Below are positions 1 to 6,403 of a DNA stretch of 6,819 bases, piece after piece. The notes beneath the pieces are model-generated. The model ran no database searches, had not been told where the DNA came from, and was given only the letters and a program-made list of their open reading frames with translations. Made by a program: the position numbers and the translations under genes. Each line of letters begins with the position of its first letter. Position 1 is the first letter of the stretch. The DNA is from Cycloclasticus sp. (GTDB lineage Bacteria; Pseudomonadota; Gammaproteobacteria; Methylococcales; Cycloclasticaceae), in contig DUCA01000041.1 of assembly GCA_012960055.1 (NCBI GenBank), positions 1 to 6,819 of the forward strand. The letters run 5' to 3'.

Positions 1-947
1 AAAACCTACGCTATCATAAAATCATTATCATGACGGATGCGGACGTTGATGGATCACACATTCGTACGTTGTTGTTGACATTCTTTTACCGTCAAATGCC
101 AGAGCTTATTGAAAACGGTAACGTTTACATTGCACAACCACCGTTGTACAAGGTGAAAAAAGGTAAGCAAGAACACTACGTTAAAGATGATAGCGAGTTA
201 AATAACTACTTGCTTCAGTTGGCGTTACAAAAAGCGAGTCTTGTTATTAATGATTCAACACCGGCTATTTCAGGCGTTGCGTTAGAAGAGTTAGCTAAAG
301 AACACCTTCAGATTGAATCGATGATCGCAAGGTTGTCTGGTCGATACGATCCGTTGGTTTTAAATGAATTACTGGTGTCGGATGAAATAAAGGATACCAG
401 CAGCGAAGAAGAATTAGCATCATGGATAGTAACGTTAGAGGCCCGTTTAAACGCCGTAGAAAGCTCTCCTACGCAATATACGTTGTCACTTGAGTCGGTA
501 GAGGGTAAATGGAATATTCGCTGCTCTACTGTGTCTCATGGGGTTGAAAAAGATTTTGAAATGACTGCGTTGTTCTTTAAATCAGGTGAATATAAACGCT
601 TGGTTGGTTTTGGAGAAACATTAAGCGGTATGTTTGAAACGGGCTCAGAGTTGTTAATAGGTGATAAGGCGCAAGCAGTAAGCAGTTTTAAAGAAGTCTT
701 TACCTTATTAATGAAAGAGGCAAGAAAGGGACAGCAAATACAGCGCTATAAAGGTTTAGGAGAAATGAACCCTGAGCAACTATGGGAAACAACCCTAGAT
801 GCAGATGCTCGCTGTTTATTACAAGTTAGAATCGAGGATGCCGTTGTGGCTGACGAAGTGTTTACCACGTTGATGGGCGATGAGGTTGAACCAAGAAGAA
901 AGTTCATTGAAAAAAATGCACTCGAAGTGTCTAACTTGGACGTTTAG
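1..947 (+). CDS. gyrB: DNA gyrase subunit B, C-terminal part (5' end outside window)
   Basis: GyrB is the ATPase and TOPRIM subunit of DNA gyrase (A2B2), which introduces negative supercoils. The reading frame is open from the first base (first full codon at 3) to a TAG at 945-947, giving 314 visible residues of a protein usually near 800. The metal-binding TOPRIM acidic motif DADVDGSHIRT lies at about bases 36-68. It is followed by FFYRQMPELIE and the conserved YIAQPPLYKVKKGKQE. Between about 190 and 730 is the long poorly conserved insertion typical of gammaproteobacterial GyrB. The C-terminal tail follows, with RYKGLGEMNPEQLWETT (from 744), TLMGDEVEPRR and a final FIEKNALEVSNLDV. ATG 30 is an internal methionine just before the TOPRIM motif, so it is not the start. 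The tail resembles E. coli GyrB closely and shows no sign of decay. Its usual neighbour recF would lie upstream of the window. Confidence 0.97.
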   Translation, partial: NLRYHKIIIMTDADVDGSHIRTLLLTFFYRQMPELIENGNVYIAQPPLYKVKKGKQEHYVKDDSELNNYLLQLALQKASLVINDSTPAISGVALEELAKEHLQIESMIARLSGRYDPLVLNELLVSDEIKDTSSEEELASWIVTLEARLNAVESSPTQYTLSLESVEGKWNIRCSTVSHGVEKDFEMTALFFKSGEYKRLVGFGETLSGMFETGSELLIGDKAQAVSSFKEVFTLLMKEARKGQQIQRYKGLGEMNPEQLWETTLDADARCLLQVRIEDAVVADEVFTTLMGDEVEPRRKFIEKNALEVSNLDV

Positions 948-1122
948 AACGTTGCTGTTTATTCTCGCTAATTTTATTCAACCAACAATAGATAATAAGC
1001 TTTAATTTCAATCAGTTAAGCCATGTTGGTTTTTATTCTGGATAGAAAACGTACACTTTTTAGTAAAAAATGACCGTAATAAGTTTAAAAGCAGTCTAGT
1101 TTAAACCGAGGAATAAAACCGT

Positions 1123-1159
1123 AAAACCGCCTGTAATCCCGTTACAGACGGTTTTTTTT
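1123..1159 (+). terminator. intrinsic (Rho-independent) terminator downstream of gyrB
   Basis: A 14-bp stem is formed by AAAACCGCCTGTAA (1123-1136) and TTACAGACGGTTTT (1142-1155), with loop TCCCG and one C/A mismatch. The 3' arm runs straight into eight Ts (1152-1159). This is a textbook plus-strand terminator and the first good one after gyrB. It lies 175 nt past the gyrB stop, so the gyrB transcript would carry a long 3' untranslated tail. On the minus strand the mismatch becomes a G-U pair, so the hairpin is a little better there. However, the T run on that side is only the four Ts inside the stem. Confidence 0.85.
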
Positions 1160-1251
1160 GGAAATAACCCTTGCGCCAACGTATGGCTTAAAAGATAGCT
1201 TAAAGTGAGTTACAGGTGGTCGTATTTTTGTGAAGTAGGTGAAGAAGAGTG

Positions 1252-1429
1252 ATGTCCGCTTTTATCAGTAAATCAACTTGGACGTCATGAATACTTAATT
1301 GGGAACAAGACGGTAAGGGCTAAGGAACAATTAGCAAAGGATGTAAATCAAGATATTGCTCGCGGTATTAAGTCCGGATATAACCGTTTTAGCCGCTTCA
1401 GGTGGGGTGGTTCATTTGTCGCATCTTAA
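1252..1429 (+). pseudogene. possible decayed short gene (very tentative)
   Basis: A GAAGAAGAG-like ribosome-binding sequence precedes ATG 1252, which opens a 12-codon peptide (MSAFISKSTWTS) closed at 1290. In the neighbouring frame, codons 1253-1426 are open for 58 residues to a TAA at 1427-1429, but with no ATG, GTG or TTG start that fits. That stretch contains HEYLIGNKTVRAKEQLAKD and then DIARGIKSGYNRFSRF. It has a charged, plausible amino-acid composition. A single-base shift in the overlap (about 1262-1288) would join the ATG to the longer frame. I do not recognise any family. A chance open stretch of this length is quite possible. Confidence 0.18.
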
Positions 1430-1570
1430 CTTTTTTCTAAACGTTCTCACGCCCAATTAGCAATCAAAACGGACCGTACTTTGGGTTAAATTATTACCGG
1501 TTTAGAATGCATTAAAAACCTTTAATATGCAGAAACGGGGTGTGATACTATTTAAATAGATTAAAGGCTC

Positions 1571-1622
1571 TTTTTGTCTCAGACAAAGGCAGCTTAGCAT
1601 AGAAAATACGTCAGCTAAGCTG
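1571..1622. repeat. two back-to-back inverted repeats upstream of the membrane-protein gene
   Basis: The first is a perfect 15-bp palindrome, TTTGTCT-C-AGACAAA (1573-1587), extendable by two T-G pairs to 1571-1589. The second begins at the next base. It is a 9-bp perfect stem, CAGCTTAGC (1590-1598) with GCTAAGCTG (1614-1622), around a 15-nt AT-rich loop. T-rich sequence follows (TTTATTGGGTTTTT, 1627-1640). As DNA, the first could be an operator for a dimeric regulator. As RNA, the pair could be a tandem hairpin or a weak terminator-like leader, about 150 nt before the start codon at 1770. The sequence shows the symmetry but not which function applies. Confidence 0.45.
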
Positions 1623-1749
1623 TGGGTTTATTGGGTTTTTACAATGTATTGAGAAAATTTTAGAGAAAGGGACGGTTTGGGTCATTTAAGCTGGGAAAAA
1701 GGTATTTTCTTGTCGCTGCCTAAATTGAGAATTAGCTAATAAAAATAAT

Positions 1750-1756
1750 GGGGAGA
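1750..1756 (+). promoter_or_regulatory. ribosome binding site with long spacing
   Basis: GGGGAGA at 1750-1756 is the only strong Shine-Dalgarno-like run before ATG 1770. The spacing is 13 nt, longer than the usual 5-9. No alternative start codon occurs in frame between the preceding TAA (1746-1748) and the ATG, so the start is kept. Translation may be modest. Confidence 0.45.
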
Positions 1757-1769
1757 TAAAGCATTAAAA

Positions 1770-2141
1770 ATGGAATCAACACCTGAGCAATTATTAAAAG
1801 AGGAAAGAATATTTCTTTCTGACAGCGAGGTTCTTCTTGGAAAAAAGAAGATTCCTTTTGCAGACATAGAATCGATTTATATTGGTGAACAAAACCCAGC
1901 ACGAGACCGAGCTTATGTTTTTATCGCTATCGGTATGGTTTTAGTTGCCTTTACCTCTAGGTGGTTTCTTGCCGGTGGCGTGCTTGCAATTTTGGCAGGT
2001 ATTGTAACTTTTTTTGATTCAAGACGAAAATACACGGTAATCATAAAAAAGGCAGGAAAAGAAATTCCGGCCACAGCCAGTTATGATTTAAAGAAAGTGA
2101 AAACGATTTTAGCCTTTTTAAAGGAAAAATCGAACCCATGA
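1770..2141 (+). CDS. small two-helix membrane protein of unknown function
   Basis: A 123-residue protein whose job I cannot name. Residues 1-47 are a charged N-terminal domain with a beta-rich look (EERIFLSDSEVLLGKKKIPFADIESIYIGE). Two closely spaced hydrophobic segments follow at about 48-62 and 66-82, separated by a short SRWF turn. Residues 83-123 are a basic tail beginning SRRKYTVIIKKAGKE and ending in a predicted helix (LKKVKTILAFLKEK). Split pleckstrin-like small membrane proteins (for example DUF6232-type) show the same layout: strands, helical hairpin, strands, terminal helix. That resemblance is by pattern only. By the positive-inside rule both termini should face the cytoplasm. The gene is alone on its strand, 820 bp after gyrB and convergent with the glyQ operon, with stop codons 7 bp apart. 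Its codon use is AT-rich. The intact frame and ribosome-binding run argue for a real gene. Confidence 0.75.
   Translation: MESTPEQLLKEERIFLSDSEVLLGKKKIPFADIESIYIGEQNPARDRAYVFIAIGMVLVAFTSRWFLAGGVLAILAGIVTFFDSRRKYTVIIKKAGKEIPATASYDLKKVKTILAFLKEKSNP
2104..2132 (-). terminator. candidate terminator of the glyQ-glyS-gmhB-plsC operon, inside the convergent gene
   Basis: CGATTTT (2104-2110) pairs with AAAATCG (2126-2132). An inner stem CCTT/AAGG (2113-2116 with 2121-2124) gives an interrupted hairpin of about 11 bp. Read on the minus strand it starts 16 nt past the acyltransferase stop and runs straight into TTTTCACTTTCTTT. On the plus strand no T run follows, so it should act mainly for the minus operon. 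The stem is AT-rich and therefore weak. It overlaps the last codons of the opposing membrane-protein gene. Confidence 0.45.
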
Positions 2142-2148
2142 AATAACG

Positions 2149-2898
2149 CTAAGGGGTTTTATTGGAGATCTCGTCCATCTGGCTTTCAATCCAATTTTCT
2201 GCCTGCTGGTTGAGCTCTCTGGCTGAAATCGACTGACTGTCTATCATTTCACCAATACGAACTTGAATGGTGCCAGGGTACTTGATGAACGCTTTTCTTC
2301 TCCAAAACTCCCCAGCGTTGTGTGCAACAGGAATAACCGGGTAACCTGATTTTTCGGCTAACAACGCACCACCGACCATGTACTTGCCTTTTTGCCCAGG
2401 CGCAGTACGCGTACCTTCAGGGAAAATAACAACCCAACGACCAGACTTTAAACGCTCCGTACCTTGCTTTATGATTTGACGGAATGATTTGCTTTTTTTC
2501 GAACGATCAATGGCGATAGGTTGAATAAGCGCAAGCGCCCAGCCAAACAAGGGAATCCACAAGAGCTCACGTTTTAGCACCCAGCTTTGTTGCGGAAATA
2601 TCACTTGTAAGGCAAAAGTTTCCCAAGCAGATTGATGCTTGCAGAAAATGATGCCGTTACCTTTAATATTCTCAGCCCCCACCACGTTAAAGCCTAAGTC
2701 GCAAATGACCTTAAGACCTTTGATGACAAGCTTTGACCACGAACTGGCAATGGCATACCTGATGCGATAAGAGAACGGGAAAGAGAGTAAGACAAGAGGC
2801 GCGAAAATAAACAGCGTAACGACTTGAAAAATAAAAAACAACACCGAGCGGATGCCGAGAATTAACAAATTATGAGAGGAGGGCTTGGCTTGCGTCAT
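2149..2898 (-). CDS. plsC: 1-acyl-sn-glycerol-3-phosphate acyltransferase (PlsC/LPLAT family)
   Basis: This enzyme transfers an acyl chain to lysophosphatidic acid, giving phosphatidic acid at the cytoplasmic membrane. The 249 residues fit the family length. An N-terminal membrane anchor spans about 14-40. The acyltransferase blocks follow in order. Block I is KHQSAWE with H88 and E93, that is H-x4-E rather than the usual H-x4-D. Block II is RELLWIPLFGWALA (110-123). Block III is FPEGTR (159-164). Block IV is VIPVAHNAG (188-196). From memory, the Pseudomonas homologue next to gmhB has the same KHQS-WE form, so I read it as a subfamily trait rather than a defect. The start overlaps gmhB by 29 bp with only a weak GAGA-like site, so translational coupling is likely. 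A TTG at residue 11 is a less likely start because it would cut close to the anchor. It is the last gene of the operon. Substrate preference among lysophospholipids cannot be read from the sequence. Confidence 0.88.
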   Translation of the reverse strand: MTQAKPSSHNLLILGIRSVLFFIFQVVTLFIFAPLVLLSFPFSYRIRYAIASSWSKLVIKGLKVICDLGFNVVGAENIKGNGIIFCKHQSAWETFALQVIFPQQSWVLKRELLWIPLFGWALALIQPIAIDRSKKSKSFRQIIKQGTERLKSGRWVVIFPEGTRTAPGQKGKYMVGGALLAEKSGYPVIPVAHNAGEFWRRKAFIKYPGTIQVRIGEMIDSQSISARELNQQAENWIESQMDEISNKTP

Positions 2899-3406
2899 AG
2901 AGGTTCTCGTAGATTGGATAAGATAAAGAAGGGTTTTGTTGTTTAGTTTTCTGCCCTTTACCGGTAAGAACCAATATGGGGCTTGCGCCTACCATTTTCG
3001 CGGCCACAAGGTCTCTGAGGCTGTCACCAATCACAATGGATTCATTGAGTTTAATGTGGTGTTTGAGCGCTAGTTGTTCATAGAGCCCGGCTTTAGGTTT
3101 ACGACAACAGCAGTTGTCATCGGGTGAGTGGGGGCAATAGGCAATACCGGTAATTTCACCACCGGCTTGATGGATTAACGTCAGCATTTTTTCATGCATG
3201 GCGTTGAGCGTTTCAAGGCTGAAATAGCCACGACCGATACCAGACTGGTTGGTTGCGACAAACACACGGTGACCCGCTTGATGCAGTTGAGAAATCGCCT
3301 TAATGCTACTGGCAATCGGTATCCACTCATCGGCACTTTTAACGTAGGCGTCGCTATCAAGGTTGATAACACCGTCTCGGTCTAAAATAATATCTACGCG
3401 AAGCAT
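2870..3406 (-). CDS. gmhB: D-glycero-beta-D-manno-heptose-1,7-bisphosphate 7-phosphatase
   Basis: GmhB is a cytoplasmic HAD phosphatase that removes the 7-phosphate from heptose 1,7-bisphosphate on the way to ADP-L-glycero-D-manno-heptose for the LPS inner core. It has 178 residues, close to the family norm. HAD motif I is LDRDGVIN (nucleophile D9, acid D11). Motif II is TNQSG (T52). The motif III lysine lies in CRKPKAG (K103). Motif IV is GDSLRD (127-132). The structural zinc site is formed by CPH (C91, H93) and a cysteine run CCC at 99-101. The loop between them is short compared with E. coli GmhB and resembles my memory of the Pseudomonas form. The family normally uses one of the first two cysteines plus the last. 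The start is 17 nt after the glyS stop with no visible Shine-Dalgarno, so coupling to glyS is likely. MLRVDIILDRDGVIN matches the usual family beginning. Confidence 0.93.
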   Translation of the reverse strand: MLRVDIILDRDGVINLDSDAYVKSADEWIPIASSIKAISQLHQAGHRVFVATNQSGIGRGYFSLETLNAMHEKMLTLIHQAGGEITGIAYCPHSPDDNCCCRKPKAGLYEQLALKHHIKLNESIVIGDSLRDLVAAKMVGASPILVLTGKGQKTKQQNPSLSYPIYENLYDASQALLS

Positions 3407-3420
3407 AATAAGGGTGTTTA

Positions 3421-3444
3421 AGCTATATCATTGATATATCAGCT
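3421..3444. repeat. AT-rich palindrome over the glyS stop codon
   Basis: TATATCA-T-TGATATA (3424-3438) is a perfect 7-bp inverted repeat. AGCT flanks it on both sides (3421-3424, 3441-3444), which could extend the stem with a 3-nt bulge. It spans the last codons and TAG of glyS, just before gmhB. It could form a small mRNA hairpin between the two genes. It has no T run on the transcribed side, so it is not a terminator. Confidence 0.3.
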
Positions 3445-5489
3445 ATTTTTATGAAATTAGCATGAATATTTGAGAGTAATGCCAAGCGAGTGTTTTTAAC
3501 ATTTTCGTCTTCAGCCATAATGAAGGTGTGCTCAAAAAAGTCATCAATCGGGTTTTTCAAGGTTGATAATACCTTAAGCGCCTCGATATAACTGTGTTGA
3601 GCAATCAAGGGGTTAACCTGAGCTTCCACAGCGGTCAGCGTTTTATGTAAAGCCACTTCTTCACTGCCGGATAAAAGAGAGGCGTTAAATTGTGCTGACA
3701 CATTGTTTGGCGCCTTTTTAAGCAAGTTTTGAATGCGTTTATTTGCTTCACCCAAACTGGCGGCCTCAGCCAACTGAGAGAACGCTTTAACAGCTTGCAT
3801 GCGGTTCATGAAATCTAACGGCTCGGTACAGTTGACAGAGGTTACTGCGGAAAATTGTTCAGGGCTAAAGCCGTTAGCTAAGCAATAACCCTTTAAGCGT
3901 TCTAAGATAAAATTAAGAACCCGCTCTAAGGTGTTATCTTCGTCGAAATCATGGGTAAATTGCTGGCAAGATAGGTGAATGAGGTCTTTTAGGTCAAGTT
4001 CGATATTGTTTTCGATGAGTATTCTTAATACCCCTAATGAGGCGCGGCGTAAGGCAAATGGATCTTTATCACCGGTAGGGAGCAAGCCAGCACTAAAAAT
4101 ACCGACAACCGTATCGAGTTTATCCGATAGCGCGAGCACTAAACCCGTTTGAGTTGTAGGCAAGGCGCCCCCTGACTGCTTGGGTAAATACTGCTCTTGA
4201 ATGGCGGTGGCCACCTCAGTAGCTTCACCGTTTTCAGTGGCGTAATAGCGGCCAATAACCCCTTGTAGGCTGGCGAATTCACCGACCATATCCGTGACTA
4301 AATCTGTTTTGCTTAGTAATGCGGCGCGTGATGCTAAATCAGCGTCATGCCCCAGTTGTTTAGCCAGTTCAACGGATAGCGCTTCAACACGGCGGGTTTT
4401 ATCGCCGATTGAACCGAGTTTATGTTGGAAGACCACGTTATCAAGAGATGGAATGCGCTCAGCAAGAGTGGTTTTCATGTCTTGCTGCCAAAAGAATTCT
4501 GCATCAGATAACCTTGGTCGAATCACCCGTTCATTACCGTGGCTAACCGAAGCAGGGTTGCTGCTTTGAATGTTACTGATGGTAATGAAATACGGGAGTA
4601 GAGCGCCTCTTGCATCAAGTACTGGAAAGTACTTTTGGTTAATCTGCATGGTGGTAATCAGCACTTCTTTCGGTAAGGCTAGAAAGTGCTCATCAAAACT
4701 GCCGGTAACAGCGACAGGGTATTCAACCAACGCGGTAATTTCGTCTAATAAACTGGCATCAATGTGAACAGTGCCGTTAACCGCTTGCGCAGCTTGAATA
4801 GCCTGTTTTTCAATCATCGCTTTACGGGTATCAAAATCGGCAATAACGTAAGCATTTTGCAACAGCTCGCTATAAGCGTCAGCAGATGATATTTCGAGGC
4901 GACTAGGCGCATGAAAACGGTGACCATATGATGTGTTAGACGCGTCTACACCAAAAAACTGCGAGTCAATGGTCTCGCTGCCAAACATTAACACAACCCA
5001 GTGAACAGGTCGTACAAAGGCATCATTAGAGCGGCCCCAACGCATGCGTTTAGCAATCGGTAAGCGGTTGAGTGCTTTTTCGATAATGTCAGGAATCAAC
5101 GCCTCAGCGGATAGGCCTTTTTCAAGCTTCTTATAAGATAGCCATTCGCCTTTGTCTGTTTTAAGAGTGCTAAGTTCGTTGAAATCAGCGCCACAGCCGC
5201 GAGCAAATCCTAAAGCCGCTTTGCTTGGATTGCCTTCGGCGTCGTATGCTGCAGCAACAGCTGGGCCGCGCTTTTCAACCCGTTCGTCAGCTTGATTAGT
5301 TTCAACGGCTTCAATCCAAACCGCTAAACGACGAGGTGTTGCGAAACAATGGCGGGTACCGTAACTTAAATTAGCATCATCTAAGCCGGAACAAATACCG
5401 TTAAGCAGGTGGTCTCGTAAGGCTTTAAGTGTGGTCGGTGGAAGTTCTTCACAGCCTAGTTCAAATAACAAGTGTTTGTGGTTACTCAT
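3423..5489 (-). CDS. glyS: glycyl-tRNA synthetase beta subunit
   Basis: GlyS is the beta chain of the bacterial alpha2-beta2 glycyl-tRNA synthetase. It binds tRNA-Gly while GlyQ carries the active site. The 688 residues match the E. coli chain (689). The N-terminus LLFELGCEELPP is the family hallmark. CFATPRRLAVWIE (48-60), VEKRGPAVAAAYDAEGNPSK (71-90), RMRWGRSNDAFVRPVHW (148-164) and RPRLSDAEFFWQQD (324-337) follow. The central HD-like region contains LLSKTDLVTDMVGEF (391-405) and GDKDPFALRRASLGVLRI (473-490). The C-terminal anticodon-binding (DALR-like) helical domain spans about 560-688, with EANKRIQNLL and the ending ADISMI. The ATG overlaps the glyQ stop as ATGA and is preceded by a perfect GGAGGA 6 nt away, so the two subunits are translationally coupled, as expected for a stoichiometric complex. 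No frame breaks or missing segments are seen. Confidence 0.98.
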   Translation of the reverse strand: MSNHKHLLFELGCEELPPTTLKALRDHLLNGICSGLDDANLSYGTRHCFATPRRLAVWIEAVETNQADERVEKRGPAVAAAYDAEGNPSKAALGFARGCGADFNELSTLKTDKGEWLSYKKLEKGLSAEALIPDIIEKALNRLPIAKRMRWGRSNDAFVRPVHWVVLMFGSETIDSQFFGVDASNTSYGHRFHAPSRLEISSADAYSELLQNAYVIADFDTRKAMIEKQAIQAAQAVNGTVHIDASLLDEITALVEYPVAVTGSFDEHFLALPKEVLITTMQINQKYFPVLDARGALLPYFITISNIQSSNPASVSHGNERVIRPRLSDAEFFWQQDMKTTLAERIPSLDNVVFQHKLGSIGDKTRRVEALSVELAKQLGHDADLASRAALLSKTDLVTDMVGEFASLQGVIGRYYATENGEATEVATAIQEQYLPKQSGGALPTTQTGLVLALSDKLDTVVGIFSAGLLPTGDKDPFALRRASLGVLRILIENNIELDLKDLIHLSCQQFTHDFDEDNTLERVLNFILERLKGYCLANGFSPEQFSAVTSVNCTEPLDFMNRMQAVKAFSQLAEAASLGEANKRIQNLLKKAPNNVSAQFNASLLSGSEEVALHKTLTAVEAQVNPLIAQHSYIEALKVLSTLKNPIDDFFEHTFIMAEDENVKNTRLALLSNIHANFIKIADISMI

Positions 5490-6403
5490 GCTGATTCCTC
5501 CGTTTTTAACATCGGGAATCCAAGCGCTTCACGAGAGGCGAAATAGGTTTTAGCCACCATTTTAGACAGGCTACGAACGCGAAGGATGAACCGCTGCCGT
5601 TCGGTCACGGATATCGCGTGGCGAGCATCCAATAAATTGAAGGTATGTGAAGCTTTTAATACCTGCTCGTAAGCCGGTAGAGGTAAATTCTTATCAATCA
5701 AAAGTTGGCAAGCGGTTTCACATTCATCGAACTGTTTAAACAGGTGCTCAATATTGGCGTGGTCAAAGTTAAAAGTGGACTGCTCAACTTCATTCTGATG
5801 AAAAACATCGCCATACGTAACGACGCCATTTTTAGTGTTAGCCCAGACAAGGTCGTAAACGCTTTCAACGCCTTGAATGTACATGGCAATACGCTCGAGT
5901 CCATAGGTTATTTCACCACTAACAGGGCGACAATCTAAGCCACCAACCTGTTGGAAGTACGTAAACTGAGTTACTTCCATTCCATTAAGCCAAACTTCCC
6001 AGCCAAGGCCCCAAGCGCCTAGTGTTGGAGATTCCCAGTTATCTTCAACGAAGCGGATATCATGTTCTAGCATATCCAAACCTAGATGCGTTAAAGAACC
6101 CAGGTATAAGTCTTGGATATCAGTCGGCGATGGTTTAATAAGTACTTGAAACTGATAGTAATGCTGAAGCCGATTTGGGTTTTCACCAAAACGACCATCC
6201 GTTGGACGACGAGAAGGCTGTACATAGGCTGTTGCCCAGGGTTCAGGGCCAATCGCACGTAAAAATGTCGCAGGGTGAAAGGTCCCTGCGCCTACCTCAA
6301 GGTCTAGCGGCTGAAGAATGACGCACCCTTGATCAGCCCAGTATTCTTGCAAGGCAAGGATAAGGCCTTGGAATGTTTGGAGGTCTTGATTTGATTTTGA
6401 CAC
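5486..6403 (-). CDS. glyQ: glycyl-tRNA synthetase alpha subunit
   Basis: GlyQ is the catalytic alpha chain of the tetrameric class II glycyl-tRNA synthetase, which activates glycine with ATP and charges tRNA-Gly in the cytoplasm. The 305 residues compare with 303 in E. coli. The family signature runs throughout: FQGLILALQEYWADQGC (11-27), QPLDLEVGAGTFHPATFLR (31-49), and the motif 2 region YVQPSRRPTDGRFGENPNR (60-78) with HYYQFQV. RFVEDNWESPTLGAWGLGWE (117-136), EVTQFTYFQQVGG (143-155) and motif 3 GLERIAMYIQG (168-178) follow. The C-terminal helices include FNLLDARHAISVTERQR. The start is GTG at 6403-6401. The frame upstream closes at a TAA seven codons earlier without any ATG, and the next methionine (M111) would remove the catalytic core. 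No Shine-Dalgarno is evident before the GTG. It is the first gene of the operon and overlaps glyS by 4 bp. Confidence 0.98.
   Translation of the reverse strand: MSKSNQDLQTFQGLILALQEYWADQGCVILQPLDLEVGAGTFHPATFLRAIGPEPWATAYVQPSRRPTDGRFGENPNRLQHYYQFQVLIKPSPTDIQDLYLGSLTHLGLDMLEHDIRFVEDNWESPTLGAWGLGWEVWLNGMEVTQFTYFQQVGGLDCRPVSGEITYGLERIAMYIQGVESVYDLVWANTKNGVVTYGDVFHQNEVEQSTFNFDHANIEHLFKQFDECETACQLLIDKNLPLPAYEQVLKASHTFNLLDARHAISVTERQRFILRVRSLSKMVAKTYFASREALGFPMLKTEESA
5496..5501 (-). promoter_or_regulatory. strong ribosome binding site for glyS
   Basis: On the minus strand GGAGGA lies 6 nt before the glyS ATG (5489), inside the last codons of glyQ. It fixes the glyS start at the ATGA overlap. It is by far the best Shine-Dalgarno in the operon, whereas glyQ and gmhB have none that is clear. 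Confidence 0.85.

Larger units (their letters stand above)
948..1769. other. long gene-poor gap between gyrB and the membrane-protein gene
   Basis: I find no convincing gene in these roughly 820 bp on either strand. Stops are frequent in all frames, and the longest suggestive stretch is a frame without ATG ending at 1429. The gap is AT-rich with many T and A runs. It holds an intrinsic terminator at 1123-1159 and two adjacent inverted repeats at 1571-1622. A purine-rich ribosome-binding sequence sits just before the gene at 1770. In gammaproteobacteria with the gyrB/plsC order the space is usually much shorter, so this may be sequence left by insertion and decay; that is inference. I could not pick a confident sigma-70 promoter for the gene at 1770. 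Confidence 0.6.

Noticed and set aside
1023..1073. 16-codon plus-strand frame (MLVFILDRKRTLFSKK) after gyrB
   Set aside because: Too short, with no good Shine-Dalgarno. A chance frame in AT-rich sequence is the simpler explanation.
3181..3385. Two 63-residue frames, one on each strand, across the gmhB 5' half
   Set aside because: Both lie wholly inside gmhB, whose frame carries clear HAD motifs. Their own sequences show no family features or ribosome binding sites.
4294..4767. Two adjacent plus-strand frames of 91 and 65 residues antisense to glyS
   Set aside because: They are complementary to the well-conserved glyS frame. Their composition is rich in Ser, Ala and Arg as expected of an antisense shadow, and there is no ribosome binding site.
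5698..5938. 68-residue minus and 77-residue plus frames inside glyQ
   Set aside because: Alternative-frame shadows of the conserved catalytic gene, with no independent support.
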